64,000 nt of DNA from Demequina litoralis (GTDB taxonomy: Bacteria > Actinomycetota > Actinomycetes > Actinomycetales > Demequinaceae), in assembly GCF_030418455.1 (NCBI RefSeq), contig NZ_JAUHPW010000012.1, positions 34,684-98,683 on the forward strand, written 5' to 3'. The position numbers were made by a program, and so were the translations under genes. Of the stretch, positions 8,658 to 16,237 are shown in pieces; the first letter of the stretch is position 1; the number at the start of each line of letters is the position of its first letter. The notes beneath the pieces are model-generated. The model worked only from the letters and a program-made list of their open reading frames with translations, had not been told where the DNA came from and did no database searches.

Positions 8658-11369
8658 TCAGGCGTCGCCGCCGGCGTTGCCCGACGTGCCCTTGCGGACG
8701 TCGTGCAGCTCGTAGCGGCGGATCGCCTCGGCGTAGGTGCCGGGCTGGACCTCGCCGCGGCGCTCGAGCTGCTGCAGCACGCGCACCGCCGTCGAGGCGC
8801 CGTCGATGTGGAAGAAGCGGCGGGCGGCGGCGCGGGTGTCGGAGAAGCCGAAGCCGTCCGCACCGAGCGTCGCGTACTCGCCGGGGACCCACGCGCGGAT
8901 CTGGTCGACCACGAGGTGGTCGTAGTCCGAGGTCGCGATGAACGGACCGGCGGCGCCCTGCAGCTTCTGCGTGAGGTACGGCGTGCGCAGGCCCTCCTCG
9001 GGGCGGAGGAAGTTCGCCTCCTCGCACTCGAGGGCCTCGCGGCGCAGCTCGTTCCACGACGTCACCGACCAGATCGCGGCGCGGACGCCGTAGTCGCGGA
9101 GCAGCATCTCCTGCGCCTCGTACGCCCACGGCACACCCACGCCGGAGGCGAGGATCTGCGCCTCGGGGCCGTGGCCCTCGGGGGCGTCCGACACCTTGTG
9201 GATGCCCTTGAGGATGCCCTCGACGTCCACGTTCTCGGGCTCCGCCGGCTGCTGGTAGGGCTCGTTGTACACCGTGAGGTAGTACATGACGTTCGGGTCG
9301 CGAGCGTCGTCGCCGTACATGCGCTGGAGGCCGTCCTTGACGATGTGACGGATCTCGTAGCCGTACGCCGGGTCGTAGTGGATGACCGCGGTGTTGGTGC
9401 CGGCGATGAGCGGCGAGTGGCCGTCGGCGTGCTGCAGGCCCTCACCCGTGAGGGTGGTGCGACCCGCGGTGGCGCCGATGATGAAGCCGCGCGTGAGCTG
9501 GTCGCCCGCGGCCCAGAACTGGTCGCCGGTGCGCTGGAAGCCGAACATCGAGTAGAAGATGTAGAACGGCACGAGCGCCTCGCCGTGCGTGGCGTAGGAC
9601 GTGCCCACGGCCTGGAACGCGGCGGCGGAGCCGGCCTCGTTGATGCCCGTGTGCATGATCTGGCCCTGCTCGGACTCCTTGTAGGAGAGCATGAGCTCGC
9701 GGTCCACCGGCAGGTAGTTCTGGCCGTTGGTGTTGAAGATCTTCGCGCTGGGGAAGATCGAGTCGAGGCCGAACGTGCGGGCCTCGTCGGGGATGATCGG
9801 CACGACGCGGTGGCCGAACTCCTTGTCGCGCACCAGGTCCTTGAACAGGCGGACGAACGCCATCGTGGTGGCGACCTCCTGCTTGCCGGAGCCCTTGGCG
9901 AGGAGGTCGTAGGCCTTCTCGTTGGGCAGCGCGACCTCCTTCTTGGGGTCGCGACGCTCGGGCACGAAGCCGCCGAGCGCGCGGCGGCGCTCCAGCATGT
10001 ACTGCACGGCCGGGTCGTCGAAGCCGGGGTGGTAGTACGGCGGGTTGTACGGGTCCGCGTCGAGCTGCTCGTCCGAGAACGGGATGTCGAAGGTGTCGCG
10101 CAGGACCTTGAGGTCCGCCGCGGCCAGCTTCTTCATCTGGTGCGTGGCGTTGCGGGCCGCGAAGTTCGAGCCCAGGCCGTAGCCCTTGATGGTCTTCGCG
10201 ATGATGACCGTGGGCTTGCCGTTCTTCATGGTGGTCGCGCGCTGGTAGGCGGCGAACAGCTTGCGGTAGTCGTGGCCGCCGCGCTTGAGGGCCCAGATCT
10301 CGTCGTCGGTCATGTCCTTGACGAGCTCCTTGGCGCGCGGGTCGCCGCCGAAGAACTGGTCGCGGATGAACGCGCCCGACTCGGCACGGAACGTCTGGAA
10401 GTCGCCGTCCGGGACGGTGTTCATGAGGTTGACGAGCGCGCCGTCGTTGTCGCGCTTGAGCAGCGGGTCCCAGCCGCGGCCCCAGACCACCTTGATGACG
10501 TTCCAGCCGGCACCGCGGAAGTACGCCTCGAGCTCCTGGATGATCTTGCCGTTGCCTCGCACCGGACCGTCGAGGCGCTGCAGGTTCGCGTTGACCACGA
10601 ACGTGAGGTTGTCGAGGTTCTGGGTGGCGGCCAGCTGCAGCATGCCGCGGCTCTCCGGCTCGTCCATCTCGCCGTCGCCGAGGAACGCCCACACGTGCTG
10701 CTCGGACGTGTCCTTGATGCCGCGCATGTGGAGGTAGCGGTTGGTCCACGCCTGGTAGATCGCCGAGGCGGGGCCGAGGCCCATCGACACGGTGGGGAAC
10801 TCCCAGGTGTCGGGCATGAGGCGGGGGTGCGGGTACGACGAGAGGCCGCGGCCGGGGCCCGACTTCTCCTGGCGGAACGAGTCGAGGTCCTCGGCCTGGA
10901 AGCGGCCCTCGACGAAGCCGCGCGCGTACACGCCGGGCGCCGCGTGGCCCTGGAAGTAGACCTGGTCGCCGCCGCCCGGGTGGTCCTTGCCGCGGAAGAA
11001 GTGGTTCATGCCCACCTCGTACAGCGTCGCCACGGACGCGTACGAGGAGATGTGGCCGCCGACGCCCTTGCCGGCTGCCTGCGCGCGCGTCACCATGACG
11101 GCCGCGTTCCAGCGGATCCAGCCGCGGTAGCGGCGCTCGATCTCCTCGTCGCCGGGGAACTCGGGCTCGTCGTCGGCGTGGATCGTGTTGACGTACGGCG
11201 TGTTGAGGCTGAGCGGCACGCTCAGCTGCTTCTTCGCCGCGTGGTCGACCAGCTGGTCCACGATGTACTCGGCACGGCTCTCGCCGCCGGACTCGATGAG
11301 CCCATCGAGGGACTCGAGCCACTCCTGGGTCTCGCTCGGGTCCTTGTCAACCTCGCCGTGATGTGCCAC
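8658..11369 (-). CDS. aceE: Pyruvate dehydrogenase E1 component, homodimeric type (AceE)
   Basis: A 903-residue thiamine-diphosphate enzyme that decarboxylates pyruvate and passes the acetyl group to the E2 lipoyl domain. The ThDP/Mg motif is [12 protein letters not shown] followed by [16 protein letters not shown]; the N-terminal part has the [15 protein letters not shown] segment and the C-terminal part the transketolase-like central and end domains. Length is typical of actinobacterial and proteobacterial AceE. Start is GTG at 11367-11369 ([17 protein letters not shown]), preceded by GGAAGG; the open frame continues 28 codons upstream without a better site. It stands alone, without aceF or lpd beside it, as usual in actinobacteria. 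Confidence 0.96.
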   Translation of the reverse strand: MAHHGEVDKDPSETQEWLESLDGLIESGGESRAEYIVDQLVDHAAKKQLSVPLSLNTPYVNTIHADDEPEFPGDEEIERRYRGWIRWNAAVMVTRAQAAGKGVGGHISSYASVATLYEVGMNHFFRGKDHPGGGDQVYFQGHAAPGVYARGFVEGRFQAEDLDSFRQEKSGPGRGLSSYPHPRLMPDTWEFPTVSMGLGPASAIYQAWTNRYLHMRGIKDTSEQHVWAFLGDGEMDEPESRGMLQLAATQNLDNLTFVVNANLQRLDGPVRGNGKIIQELEAYFRGAGWNVIKVVWGRGWDPLLKRDNDGALVNLMNTVPDGDFQTFRAESGAFIRDQFFGGDPRAKELVKDMTDDEIWALKRGGHDYRKLFAAYQRATTMKNGKPTVIIAKTIKGYGLGSNFAARNATHQMKKLAAADLKVLRDTFDIPFSDEQLDADPYNPPYYHPGFDDPAVQYMLERRRALGGFVPERRDPKKEVALPNEKAYDLLAKGSGKQEVATTMAFVRLFKDLVRDKEFGHRVVPIIPDEARTFGLDSIFPSAKIFNTNGQNYLPVDRELMLSYKESEQGQIMHTGINEAGSAAAFQAVGTSYATHGEALVPFYIFYSMFGFQRTGDQFWAAGDQLTRGFIIGATAGRTTLTGEGLQHADGHSPLIAGTNTAVIHYDPAYGYEIRHIVKDGLQRMYGDDARDPNVMYYLTVYNEPYQQPAEPENVDVEGILKGIHKVSDAPEGHGPEAQILASGVGVPWAYEAQEMLLRDYGVRAAIWSVTSWNELRREALECEEANFLRPEEGLRTPYLTQKLQGAAGPFIATSDYDHLVVDQIRAWVPGEYATLGADGFGFSDTRAAARRFFHIDGASTAVRVLQQLERRGEVQPGTYAEAIRRYELHDVRKGTSGNAGGDA

Positions 11370-11506
11370 AGGTGACCTTCCTGTCGGGCGCGCGGTGGCG
11401 CGCCGGATGATCTGGGGTGATCGCGGGGCGTGATTCGCCCACGTTCCCCACATTGTTTGCCACAGAACAGGTTAACGTCACGCGGGGACTGCCGCGCACG
11501 GGCTGA

Positions 11507-11536
11507 TTGCACCGGAATGCGACGTACCTCTACTGT
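11507..11536 (+). promoter_or_regulatory. Probable promoter of the DUF3052-peroxiredoxin operon
   Basis: TTGCAC at 11507-11512 and TACTGT at 11531-11536 are separated by 18 bases, a good match to a housekeeping promoter. Transcription would begin about 50 bases before the DUF3052 start at 11593. Promoter identity is by consensus only. Confidence 0.5.
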
Positions 11537-11592
11537 GGACGCCAGGCACGTGTTTCGGCACGTGAGTCACCGACGAAGGGGGTCCCGCCACC

Positions 11593-12021
11593 GTGGCGAC
11601 GCAGGAGGACGCGCAGGCGGCGGTCGACGCCGTGGTCGCGAGGCTCGGATTGAAGGCCGGCCAGATCATCCAGGAGTTCGGCTACGACGAGGACACGGAC
11701 GCAGACTTCCGTTCCTCCGTCGAGGCCCTCACAGGCGAGGACCTCGTCGACGAGGACTACGGGGACGTGACGGACGGCTCGCTCGTCTGGTTCCGGGACG
11801 GCGACGACGACCTCGCCGACCTCCTCATGGACGCCCAGACGCTGCTCGACGACGGCGCCGCGGTGTGCGTGTGCACCCCCAAGGCCGGGCTTCCCGGCCA
11901 CGTGCAGCCGCGCGACGTGCAGGAGGCCGCCTCGGTCGCGGGCCTGCACGCCACCTCGACGTTCGTCATCGGCACCCGCTGGACCGCGACCTACCTGGTC
12001 GAGAAGGGCCGCTCCAAGTGA
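11593..12021 (+). CDS. DUF3052 family protein
   Basis: A 142-residue acidic protein matching the actinobacterial DUF3052 family, whose function is unknown. It begins GTG at 11593 after GAAGGGGG. Features seen: a helical N terminus (VARLGLKAGQIIQEFGYDED), a central acidic stretch with LVWFRDGDDDLADLLMD, and the conserved end STFVIGTRWTATYLVEKGRSK. It sits between divergent aceE and the peroxiredoxin gene, an order conserved in many actinobacteria. Its stop overlaps the peroxiredoxin start (GTGA), so the two products are made together. Confidence 0.88.
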   Translation: MATQEDAQAAVDAVVARLGLKAGQIIQEFGYDEDTDADFRSSVEALTGEDLVDEDYGDVTDGSLVWFRDGDDDLADLLMDAQTLLDDGAAVCVCTPKAGLPGHVQPRDVQEAASVAGLHATSTFVIGTRWTATYLVEKGRSK

Positions 12022-12482
12022 CCCATCCTCTGGTGGGCCAGCCGGCCCCCGAGTTCAGCATGACCGACACGCACGGCCGCACGGTCGAGTCCGCGGACCT
12101 CGCGGGGAGCGCGTACCTGCTCGTGTTCGTGCCGTTCGCCTTCTCGGACACGTGCACCAACGAGCTCATCGACCTGCGCGCGGCGGACGACCTGCTCACC
12201 CGCGACGGCCTCAAGGTCATCGTGGTGAGCTGCGACTCGGTCTACACGCTCAAGGCGTGGGCGGACACCCATTCCTACAAGGCCGACCTGCTGTCGGACT
12301 TCTGGCCGCACGGCGAGGTGTCGCGCCAGTACGGCGTCTTCAACCCGCGCAAGGGCCTCGCGACGCGCGGCTCGTTCCTGGTCGACGCGGCCGGCACGGT
12401 CCGGTGGGCGATCGTCAACCCCGAGGGCGAGGCGCGCGACGTCGCGGAGTACCGCGGCGCGGTGGAGTCGCTGCTCGGCTGA
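12018..12482 (+). CDS. AhpE-like peroxiredoxin
   Basis: A 154-residue thiol peroxidase that would reduce hydrogen or organic peroxides. The peroxidatic Cys lies in VFVPFAFSDTCTNELIDL, matching the P-x-A-F-T/S-x-x-C pattern of the AhpE/Prx subfamily. The usual later Arg region is present (FNPRKGLATRGSFLVD). No second resolving Cys is evident except CDS at about residue 72, so a 1-Cys mechanism with an external thiol is plausible. Start GTG at 12018 overlaps the stop of DUF3052. The N-terminal PLVGQPAPEFSMTDTHG confirms the start. Confidence 0.9.
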   Translation: MTHPLVGQPAPEFSMTDTHGRTVESADLAGSAYLLVFVPFAFSDTCTNELIDLRAADDLLTRDGLKVIVVSCDSVYTLKAWADTHSYKADLLSDFWPHGEVSRQYGVFNPRKGLATRGSFLVDAAGTVRWAIVNPEGEARDVAEYRGAVESLLG

Positions 12483-12503
12483 GGCGCGCCGGCGGTCCGC
12501 TAA

Positions 12504-12532
12504 AACGCTTATGTGATGCTCGTATAAGCGTT
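12504..12532. promoter_or_regulatory. Inverted repeat before the SatD-like gene, candidate operator
   Basis: AACGCTTAT (12504-12512) and ATAAGCGTT (12524-12532) form a perfect 9-base inverted repeat with an 11-base spacer. It is an AT-rich island in GC-rich surroundings, 12 bases before the ATG of the SatD-like gene. Its position suggests an autoregulatory operator overlapping the promoter. Confidence 0.6.
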
Positions 12533-12544
12533 AATGTGGCGAGC

Positions 12545-13165
12545 ATGGACAGAGTCGCTGCTGTCATCGTCGACATCGTGCGATCGCGCGCGCTCGCCGA
12601 TCGCACGGCGGCGCAGCGCTTCGTGCTCGAGGCGTTCACGCGTGCGGAGCGCGATGCCCGAGTGGTCAAGCCGCTCGGCGCCACCGTCGGCGACGAGTTC
12701 CAGGGCGTCTACGCCGACTCCGCCGCGGCGCTGCGTGTCACCACGCTCGCCGCTCTCACGCTGCCCGAAGGGATCGAGGTGCGTGTCGGTATCGGCCTGG
12801 GCGAGGTGACCGAGGTCGACGGCGACATCTCCGACGGCAGCGCCTGGTGGCGTGCGCGCGAGGCGATCGACGAGGCGCATCGCCGAGAGGGCGCGGGCGC
12901 GCCGGCGGTACGGGGGTGGAGTGTCGGTGGCCCGGGAGACGATGCGGTCATGACCTCGGCGGTGCTCCTCCTTCGTGACCACGTCCTCGGCCGTATGAAG
13001 GCGCGCGAGCGACGGATCGCGGCCGGCCTGCTCGAGGGCGACCAGCAGTCCGTCATCGCGGCGCGCGAATCGATCAGCCAGGCGGCGGTATCGCAGTCCG
13101 CCCACCGTTCCGGCGGGATCGCGCTGCGCGAGGCGCTCGACACCCTCGATGCGGCGATGCGGTGA
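12545..13165 (+). CDS. SatD family protein with C-terminal HTH
   Basis: A 206-residue protein that resembles the SatD family: N terminus MDRVAAVIVDIVRSRALADR, then GATVGDEFQGVYAD and VRVGIGLGEV, the pattern of a cyclase-like fold used in SatD. The end (RIAAGLLEGDQQSVIAARESISQAAVSQSAHR) looks like a helix-turn-helix. SatD is linked to acid tolerance in Streptococcus mutans, but the biochemical role is unknown. The ATG at 12545 has no strong Shine-Dalgarno and may be read from a short leader beginning in the inverted repeat. SatD genes often precede a DUF3307 membrane protein; here none follows, as the next gene is on the opposite strand. Confidence 0.72.
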   Translation: MDRVAAVIVDIVRSRALADRTAAQRFVLEAFTRAERDARVVKPLGATVGDEFQGVYADSAAALRVTTLAALTLPEGIEVRVGIGLGEVTEVDGDISDGSAWWRAREAIDEAHRREGAGAPAVRGWSVGGPGDDAVMTSAVLLLRDHVLGRMKARERRIAAGLLEGDQQSVIAARESISQAAVSQSAHRSGGIALREALDTLDAAMR

Positions 13166-13169
13166 GCGC

Positions 13170-13577
13170 TCAGGCCGCGACGAGCACGTAGCCGTCGGGA
13201 ACCTCCCCGCGCAGCCACGCCCATGTGACGCGCGCGGCCTCGGACGTGGTCGCGAGCGGTGCGAGCATGTCGGCGGTGGAGGCGATGCGTCGCGGCGGGC
13301 CGTCGCGGTCGGGTCCCGAGGGGACCTCGATCACGTATCCGTCCGGGCGCCAGGTGACGCGCGCCCACACTGCCGCGTTCCGACGCCGTGCGAACCCCAT
13401 GTCGAAGCACTCGTTGAGGCGCCCGATCTGGATCGCGAGCCTGCGACGGCTGCTGGTCGGCCGTCGATGCCAGCCGACCTCCTCCCAGACGACCGGTGAC
13501 TGCGGCTTCGGTTGCATAGCGAGCCAGATGTCGAGGTCGTCCTCGATGCTCAGCCCGTCGTCCGTGAACTCGTCCAT
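13170..13577 (-). CDS. Hypothetical protein, 135 residues
   Basis: A small acidic-to-neutral protein with no family I recognise. The ATG at 13575-13577 follows GAAGGGGG, a good ribosome-binding site, which settles the start although the frame is open upstream through the repeat patch. Tryptophan and arginine-rich stretches (VVWEEVGWHRRP, RVTWRPDGYVIEVPSG, VTWAWLRGEVPDGYV) suggest a compact beta-rich cytosolic protein. No signal peptide or membrane segment. It converges with the SatD-like gene at a five-base gap. Confidence 0.55.
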   Translation of the reverse strand: MDEFTDDGLSIEDDLDIWLAMQPKPQSPVVWEEVGWHRRPTSSRRRLAIQIGRLNECFDMGFARRRNAAVWARVTWRPDGYVIEVPSGPDRDGPPRRIASTADMLAPLATTSEAARVTWAWLRGEVPDGYVLVAA

Positions 13578-13648
13578 GTCCGGCCCCCTTCGGCGTCTCC
13601 ATGGTCGCGCCGGGGTCCGACAGCGCATCCGCCTGACCCGCCTCGAGT

Positions 13649-13688
13649 GCCCGACGAGCGCCCGACGAGCGCCCGACGAGCGCCCGAG
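13649..13688. repeat. 11-base tandem repeat upstream of tRNA-Val
   Basis: Three perfect copies of GCCCGACGAGC occupy 13649-13681, followed by a partial copy (GCCCGAG) at 13682-13688. The array abuts a long inverted repeat. It is non-coding in my annotation. Its role is unknown. Confidence 0.85.
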
Positions 13689-13736
13689 TGGTACCAATCG
13701 GTACGCGACGCGGCGTACTCGTACCGATTGGTACCA
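13689..13736. repeat. Long perfect inverted repeat upstream of tRNA-Val
   Basis: Arms TGGTACCAATCGGTACG (13689-13705) and its exact complement (13720-13736) form a 17-base inverted repeat around a 14-base spacer. A second, nested pair GTACGC (13701-13706) / GCGTAC (13713-13718) lies in the middle, and each arm contains the palindrome GGTACC. It lies 73 bases before tRNA-Val. Possible roles are a regulator site, an extruding hairpin, or the remnant of a small mobile element. Confidence 0.85.
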
Positions 13737-13808
13737 ATGTGGCCGGGGCGGAAGCGCGACCCGGCGGGGTGGACCCGGCCGCCGCATCGTCCTGCCACAA
13801 TGGTCCGC

Positions 13809-13885
13809 GGGCCCTTAGCTCAGTTGGCTAGAGCACTGCGTTTACACCGCAGGTGTCGTCGGTTCGAGTCCGGCAGGGCCCACCA
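13809..13885 (+). tRNA. tRNA-Val (anticodon TAC)
   Basis: A full cloverleaf of 77 bases: acceptor arm GGGCCCT paired with AGGGCCC, D-arm GCTC..GAGC, anticodon arm CTGCG/CGCAG with loop TTTACAC giving anticodon TAC, and T-arm GTCGG TTCGAGT CCGGC. The CCA end is encoded (13883-13885). The anticodon reads GTA and related valine codons, rare in this GC-rich genome. The C-terminal end of the MarR gene on the opposite strand runs into it. Confidence 0.96.
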
Positions 13886-14348
13886 ACCCCTCCATGCCGC
13901 GCCCCTCGGCGGCGCGCGAGGTCGCCAGCAGCGCGGTCGCGACGTCCGCGGCCGTCGCGAGCGGCACATCGTCCACCCCCGCGAACAGCGCGGCCAGGCC
14001 CTCGAGGTGCGCCGCGGCGCGGCGGTCCCAGAACTCCCGATGCGCCGGTGTGAGGTGCAGCCGCAGCGTGCGCCGGTCGGTCGGATCGGGCTCGATCGCG
14101 AGGAATCCCGCGCGCTCGAGACGGAGCGCGAGCTGCTTGGCCGCCTGCCGGGAGGTGCCGTAGCGGTCCGCGGCCTCGCCCAGCGTGGGAGCCTCATCGC
14201 CGAACGTCTCGATCGCGACCAGCAGCATCCACTGCTTCGCGGACAGCCCGGCCGGCGCGAGCATGTCGTCGAGGAGGTTCTTCCACGACTGGCTCAGCAG
14301 GAACACCGTCGCGAAGAGGGTGCGCGCCGCATCGTCTCGGCCGCTCAT
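13842..14348 (-). CDS. MarR family transcriptional regulator
   Basis: A 168-residue winged-helix regulator. The DNA-binding part is at about 35-105, with LSAKQWMLLVAIETFG, TLGEAADRYGTSRQAAKQLALRLERAGFL and the wing DPTDRRTLRLHLT. It starts at ATG 14348, overlapping by four bases (ATGA) the stop of the membrane-protein gene upstream, so the two form an operon. The last dozen residues (GPAGLEPTTPAV) are read antisense through tRNA-Val; this ending is a common artefact-like tail of genes facing a tRNA, so the functional protein ends earlier. It likely represses its own operon in response to a small phenolic or drug-like ligand (inference). Confidence 0.87.
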   Translation of the reverse strand: MSGRDDAARTLFATVFLLSQSWKNLLDDMLAPAGLSAKQWMLLVAIETFGDEAPTLGEAADRYGTSRQAAKQLALRLERAGFLAIEPDPTDRRTLRLHLTPAHREFWDRRAAAHLEGLAALFAGVDDVPLATAADVATALLATSRAAEGRGMEGLVGPAGLEPTTPAV

Positions 14349-15196
14349 GCGGCGACCGCGATCTCAGAGGTGCGCACGGACTCGAGTCCCGAGTCGGACG
14401 TCGCCCGCGCGCCCAGCACCGCCAGCACGCCCGCGCCCGCCGCCAGCAGCCCGAACACGATCGCGGGCGCTGCGCTCTCCGCCAGCCCGGCGGACACCAG
14501 CCCGATCACCATCGCCACGAGCGCAAGCCCGAGCAGCGCGGTGAACGTCAGCGCCGCCGTCGCGAGCACGTAGCCCCGGACCCGCCGCCGTAGCAGCCAC
14601 GCCCCGGTGAGCGCGAGGGTGGGCAGCATGATCGACAGGTCGAGGACCTCGACCCCGTTGGTGGGCGTGCCGGACTCGGCGAGGGTGTCGGGTGTGGCAC
14701 CGGCGAGCAGCGCGGGCGCGATGTCGGACAGCCACAGGAGCGCGAACACGGCGGCGACGGCCCACAGCACGCCGGCGGTGGTCCGCCGCGACCACCGCGG
14801 CCCGAACGCGTCGGCGGGGGTGTCGCGGATCGCGGTCGCGAGGCTCGTCGCGAGCGTGAGGAACGCGAGCCCGAACGTCGACGTGTAGACGAGGAACAGC
14901 GGGTTGAACTGCACCATGAAGCACGCGACCGCGTACGTGTACGCGAGGTAGAGGACGGCGCCGTGCCAGGCCAGCCACGCGGCGCGCGAGCCGCGCCGGG
15001 CCGCGAGGGCCAGCGCGAGGAGCGCCGGCACCGCGACGAGCAGGGTGACCCAGTCCTGGGCCGCCGCCTGGACCGCGAAGCTCTCGCGGTCGCCCGCGTA
15101 GAGGTCCGGGGCGAGCGCGCCGGCGCCGGAGGCGATCGCGGCGAGCACCGCGAGCGGGACGGACATCGCGAGCGGGGTGCGGGGGATCGTGGTCAT
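14345..15196 (-). CDS. Multi-pass membrane protein of unknown function
   Basis: A 283-residue hydrophobic protein with about eight predicted membrane segments, among them LAMSVPLAVLAAIASGAGAL, WVTLLVAVPALLALALAA, AVLYLAYTYAVACFMV, FLVYTSTFGLAFLTLATSLA, TTAGVLWAVAAVFALLWL, TLALTGAWLL, ALTFTALLGLALVAMVIGL and IVFGLLAAGAGVLAVLGA. ATG at 15194-15196 follows GGGAGGG; the upstream in-frame ATG is not supported by a ribosome-binding site. It is co-transcribed with the downstream MarR regulator and is probably its target. No transporter signature is visible. Confidence 0.72.
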   Translation of the reverse strand: MTTIPRTPLAMSVPLAVLAAIASGAGALAPDLYAGDRESFAVQAAAQDWVTLLVAVPALLALALAARRGSRAAWLAWHGAVLYLAYTYAVACFMVQFNPLFLVYTSTFGLAFLTLATSLATAIRDTPADAFGPRWSRRTTAGVLWAVAAVFALLWLSDIAPALLAGATPDTLAESGTPTNGVEVLDLSIMLPTLALTGAWLLRRRVRGYVLATAALTFTALLGLALVAMVIGLVSAGLAESAAPAIVFGLLAAGAGVLAVLGARATSDSGLESVRTSEIAVAA

Positions 15197-15240
15197 GGGT
15201 CGGCCCTCCCGGGGGCGCGGGCGCCGGACGGCGCCGATAT

Positions 15241-15253
15241 GCAACACATTACC
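15241..15253. promoter_or_regulatory. Candidate MarR operator/promoter patch
   Basis: An AT-rich patch stands out in the GC-rich region before the membrane-protein/MarR operon. GCAACACATTACC is an imperfect palindrome (GCAA...TTAC). Such sites suit MarR dimers; assignment is by position only. Confidence 0.35.
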
Positions 15254-15385
15254 TATTTGAGGGCGGCGTGCCCGGGACGTGGGTCCCGACCGCGCTTCTG
15301 GGCGCCTCGCGGCGGCGTGCGGCGGGACGATGCGCCTCCCGCGCTAGCCTCGACGCAGACGGAGGCATGCGGAGGGGAGCCGGCG

Positions 15386-16228
15386 GTGACATTCGATCTC
15401 GGGGAGCACGAGGGCGGGCTGCGCAAGGGCGAGAAGTACAACGCGTTCGCCAAGCGCGCGGACGGCGCCATGGCGGTCCTCGCGTTCGTCTTCCTCATCG
15501 TGTGGTCGACGCGCATCGTCCTGCGCGACGAGCTGCCCGGGGGAGTGCGCGCGACGCTGCTCACCATCCAGGGCGCGATCTGGCTGGTGTTCCTCGCGGA
15601 CCTCGTCATCCGCGTCGCGCTCCACGAGCAGCGCTTCAAGTTCCTGCTCACGCATCCGCTCGACGTGATCGCGGTGATCATCCCGGCGGCGCGGCCGCTC
15701 AAGGTCCTCTCGGTCTTCGCCTCGGGCACGATGCTCGCGAGCCGCAAGGGCGTGGTGAAGTCCACGCAGGCGGTCCTCATCGCGGTGCTGCTGCTCCTGT
15801 GGATCGCATCCGTCGCGATCCTCGAGGCCGAGCGCGGGCACCAGGACGCTCAGATCGAGAACTTCGGCGACGCGATCTGGTGGGCGCTGGTCACGGTCAC
15901 CACGGTCGGCTACGGCGATCTCGCGCCCGTGACGGTCCAGGGACGCATCATCGCGACCATCCTCATGCTGCTGGGCATCGCGCTCATCGGTATCGTCACG
16001 GCCTCCGTGGCCGCGTGGTTCGTCAGCCTCACCCAGGGCGAGGAGGAGCAGCGGGACGATGCGCGCGAGGAGGCACGCGAGGAGGTCACCCGCCAGCAGC
16101 TCCTGTCGCGCATCGGCGACCTCGAGGCGAAGCTCGACGAGATCGCGGGTCGCGGCGGGCCCGGCGCGTCCGGTCTGCCGCACCTCACGCCCAAGCCGCC
16201 CGGCGACGCGGGCCCGCGCTCGAGCTGA
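15386..16228 (+). CDS. Voltage-gated-type potassium channel (VIC superfamily)
   Basis: A 280-residue membrane protein with the potassium selectivity filter TVTTVGYGDLAPV between a pore helix (FGDAIWWALV) and the last membrane helix (IIATILMLLGIALIGIVTASVAAWFV). Earlier segments (AVLAFVFLIVWSTRIVL, IQGAIWLVFLADLVIRVAL, HPLDVIAVIIPAARPLKVL) resemble S1-S4, with few S4 arginines, so voltage sensing may be weak. The tail is a charged coiled coil (QGEEEQRDDAREEAREEV..LLSRIGDLEAKLDEI), probably for tetramerisation. GTG at 15386 follows GGAGGGG; the frame is open upstream but without a better start. It converges with the next gene at nine bases. Confidence 0.9.
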   Translation: MTFDLGEHEGGLRKGEKYNAFAKRADGAMAVLAFVFLIVWSTRIVLRDELPGGVRATLLTIQGAIWLVFLADLVIRVALHEQRFKFLLTHPLDVIAVIIPAARPLKVLSVFASGTMLASRKGVVKSTQAVLIAVLLLLWIASVAILEAERGHQDAQIENFGDAIWWALVTVTTVGYGDLAPVTVQGRIIATILMLLGIALIGIVTASVAAWFVSLTQGEEEQRDDAREEAREEVTRQQLLSRIGDLEAKLDEIAGRGGPGASGLPHLTPKPPGDAGPRSS

Positions 16229-16237
16229 GCGCGGGCC

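Noticed and set aside
8703..11375. Open frame of about 890 codons opposite aceE
   Set aside because: Mirror of the highly biased codon use of aceE; low-complexity Val/Glu/Arg protein with no motif.
13649..13736. Short repeat cluster as a CRISPR array
   Set aside because: Units are contiguous 11-mers without spacers and there are no cas genes.
13809..13885. tRNA-Val as attachment site of an integrated element
   Set aside because: No integrase, no repeated tRNA 3' end and no foreign-looking genes nearby.
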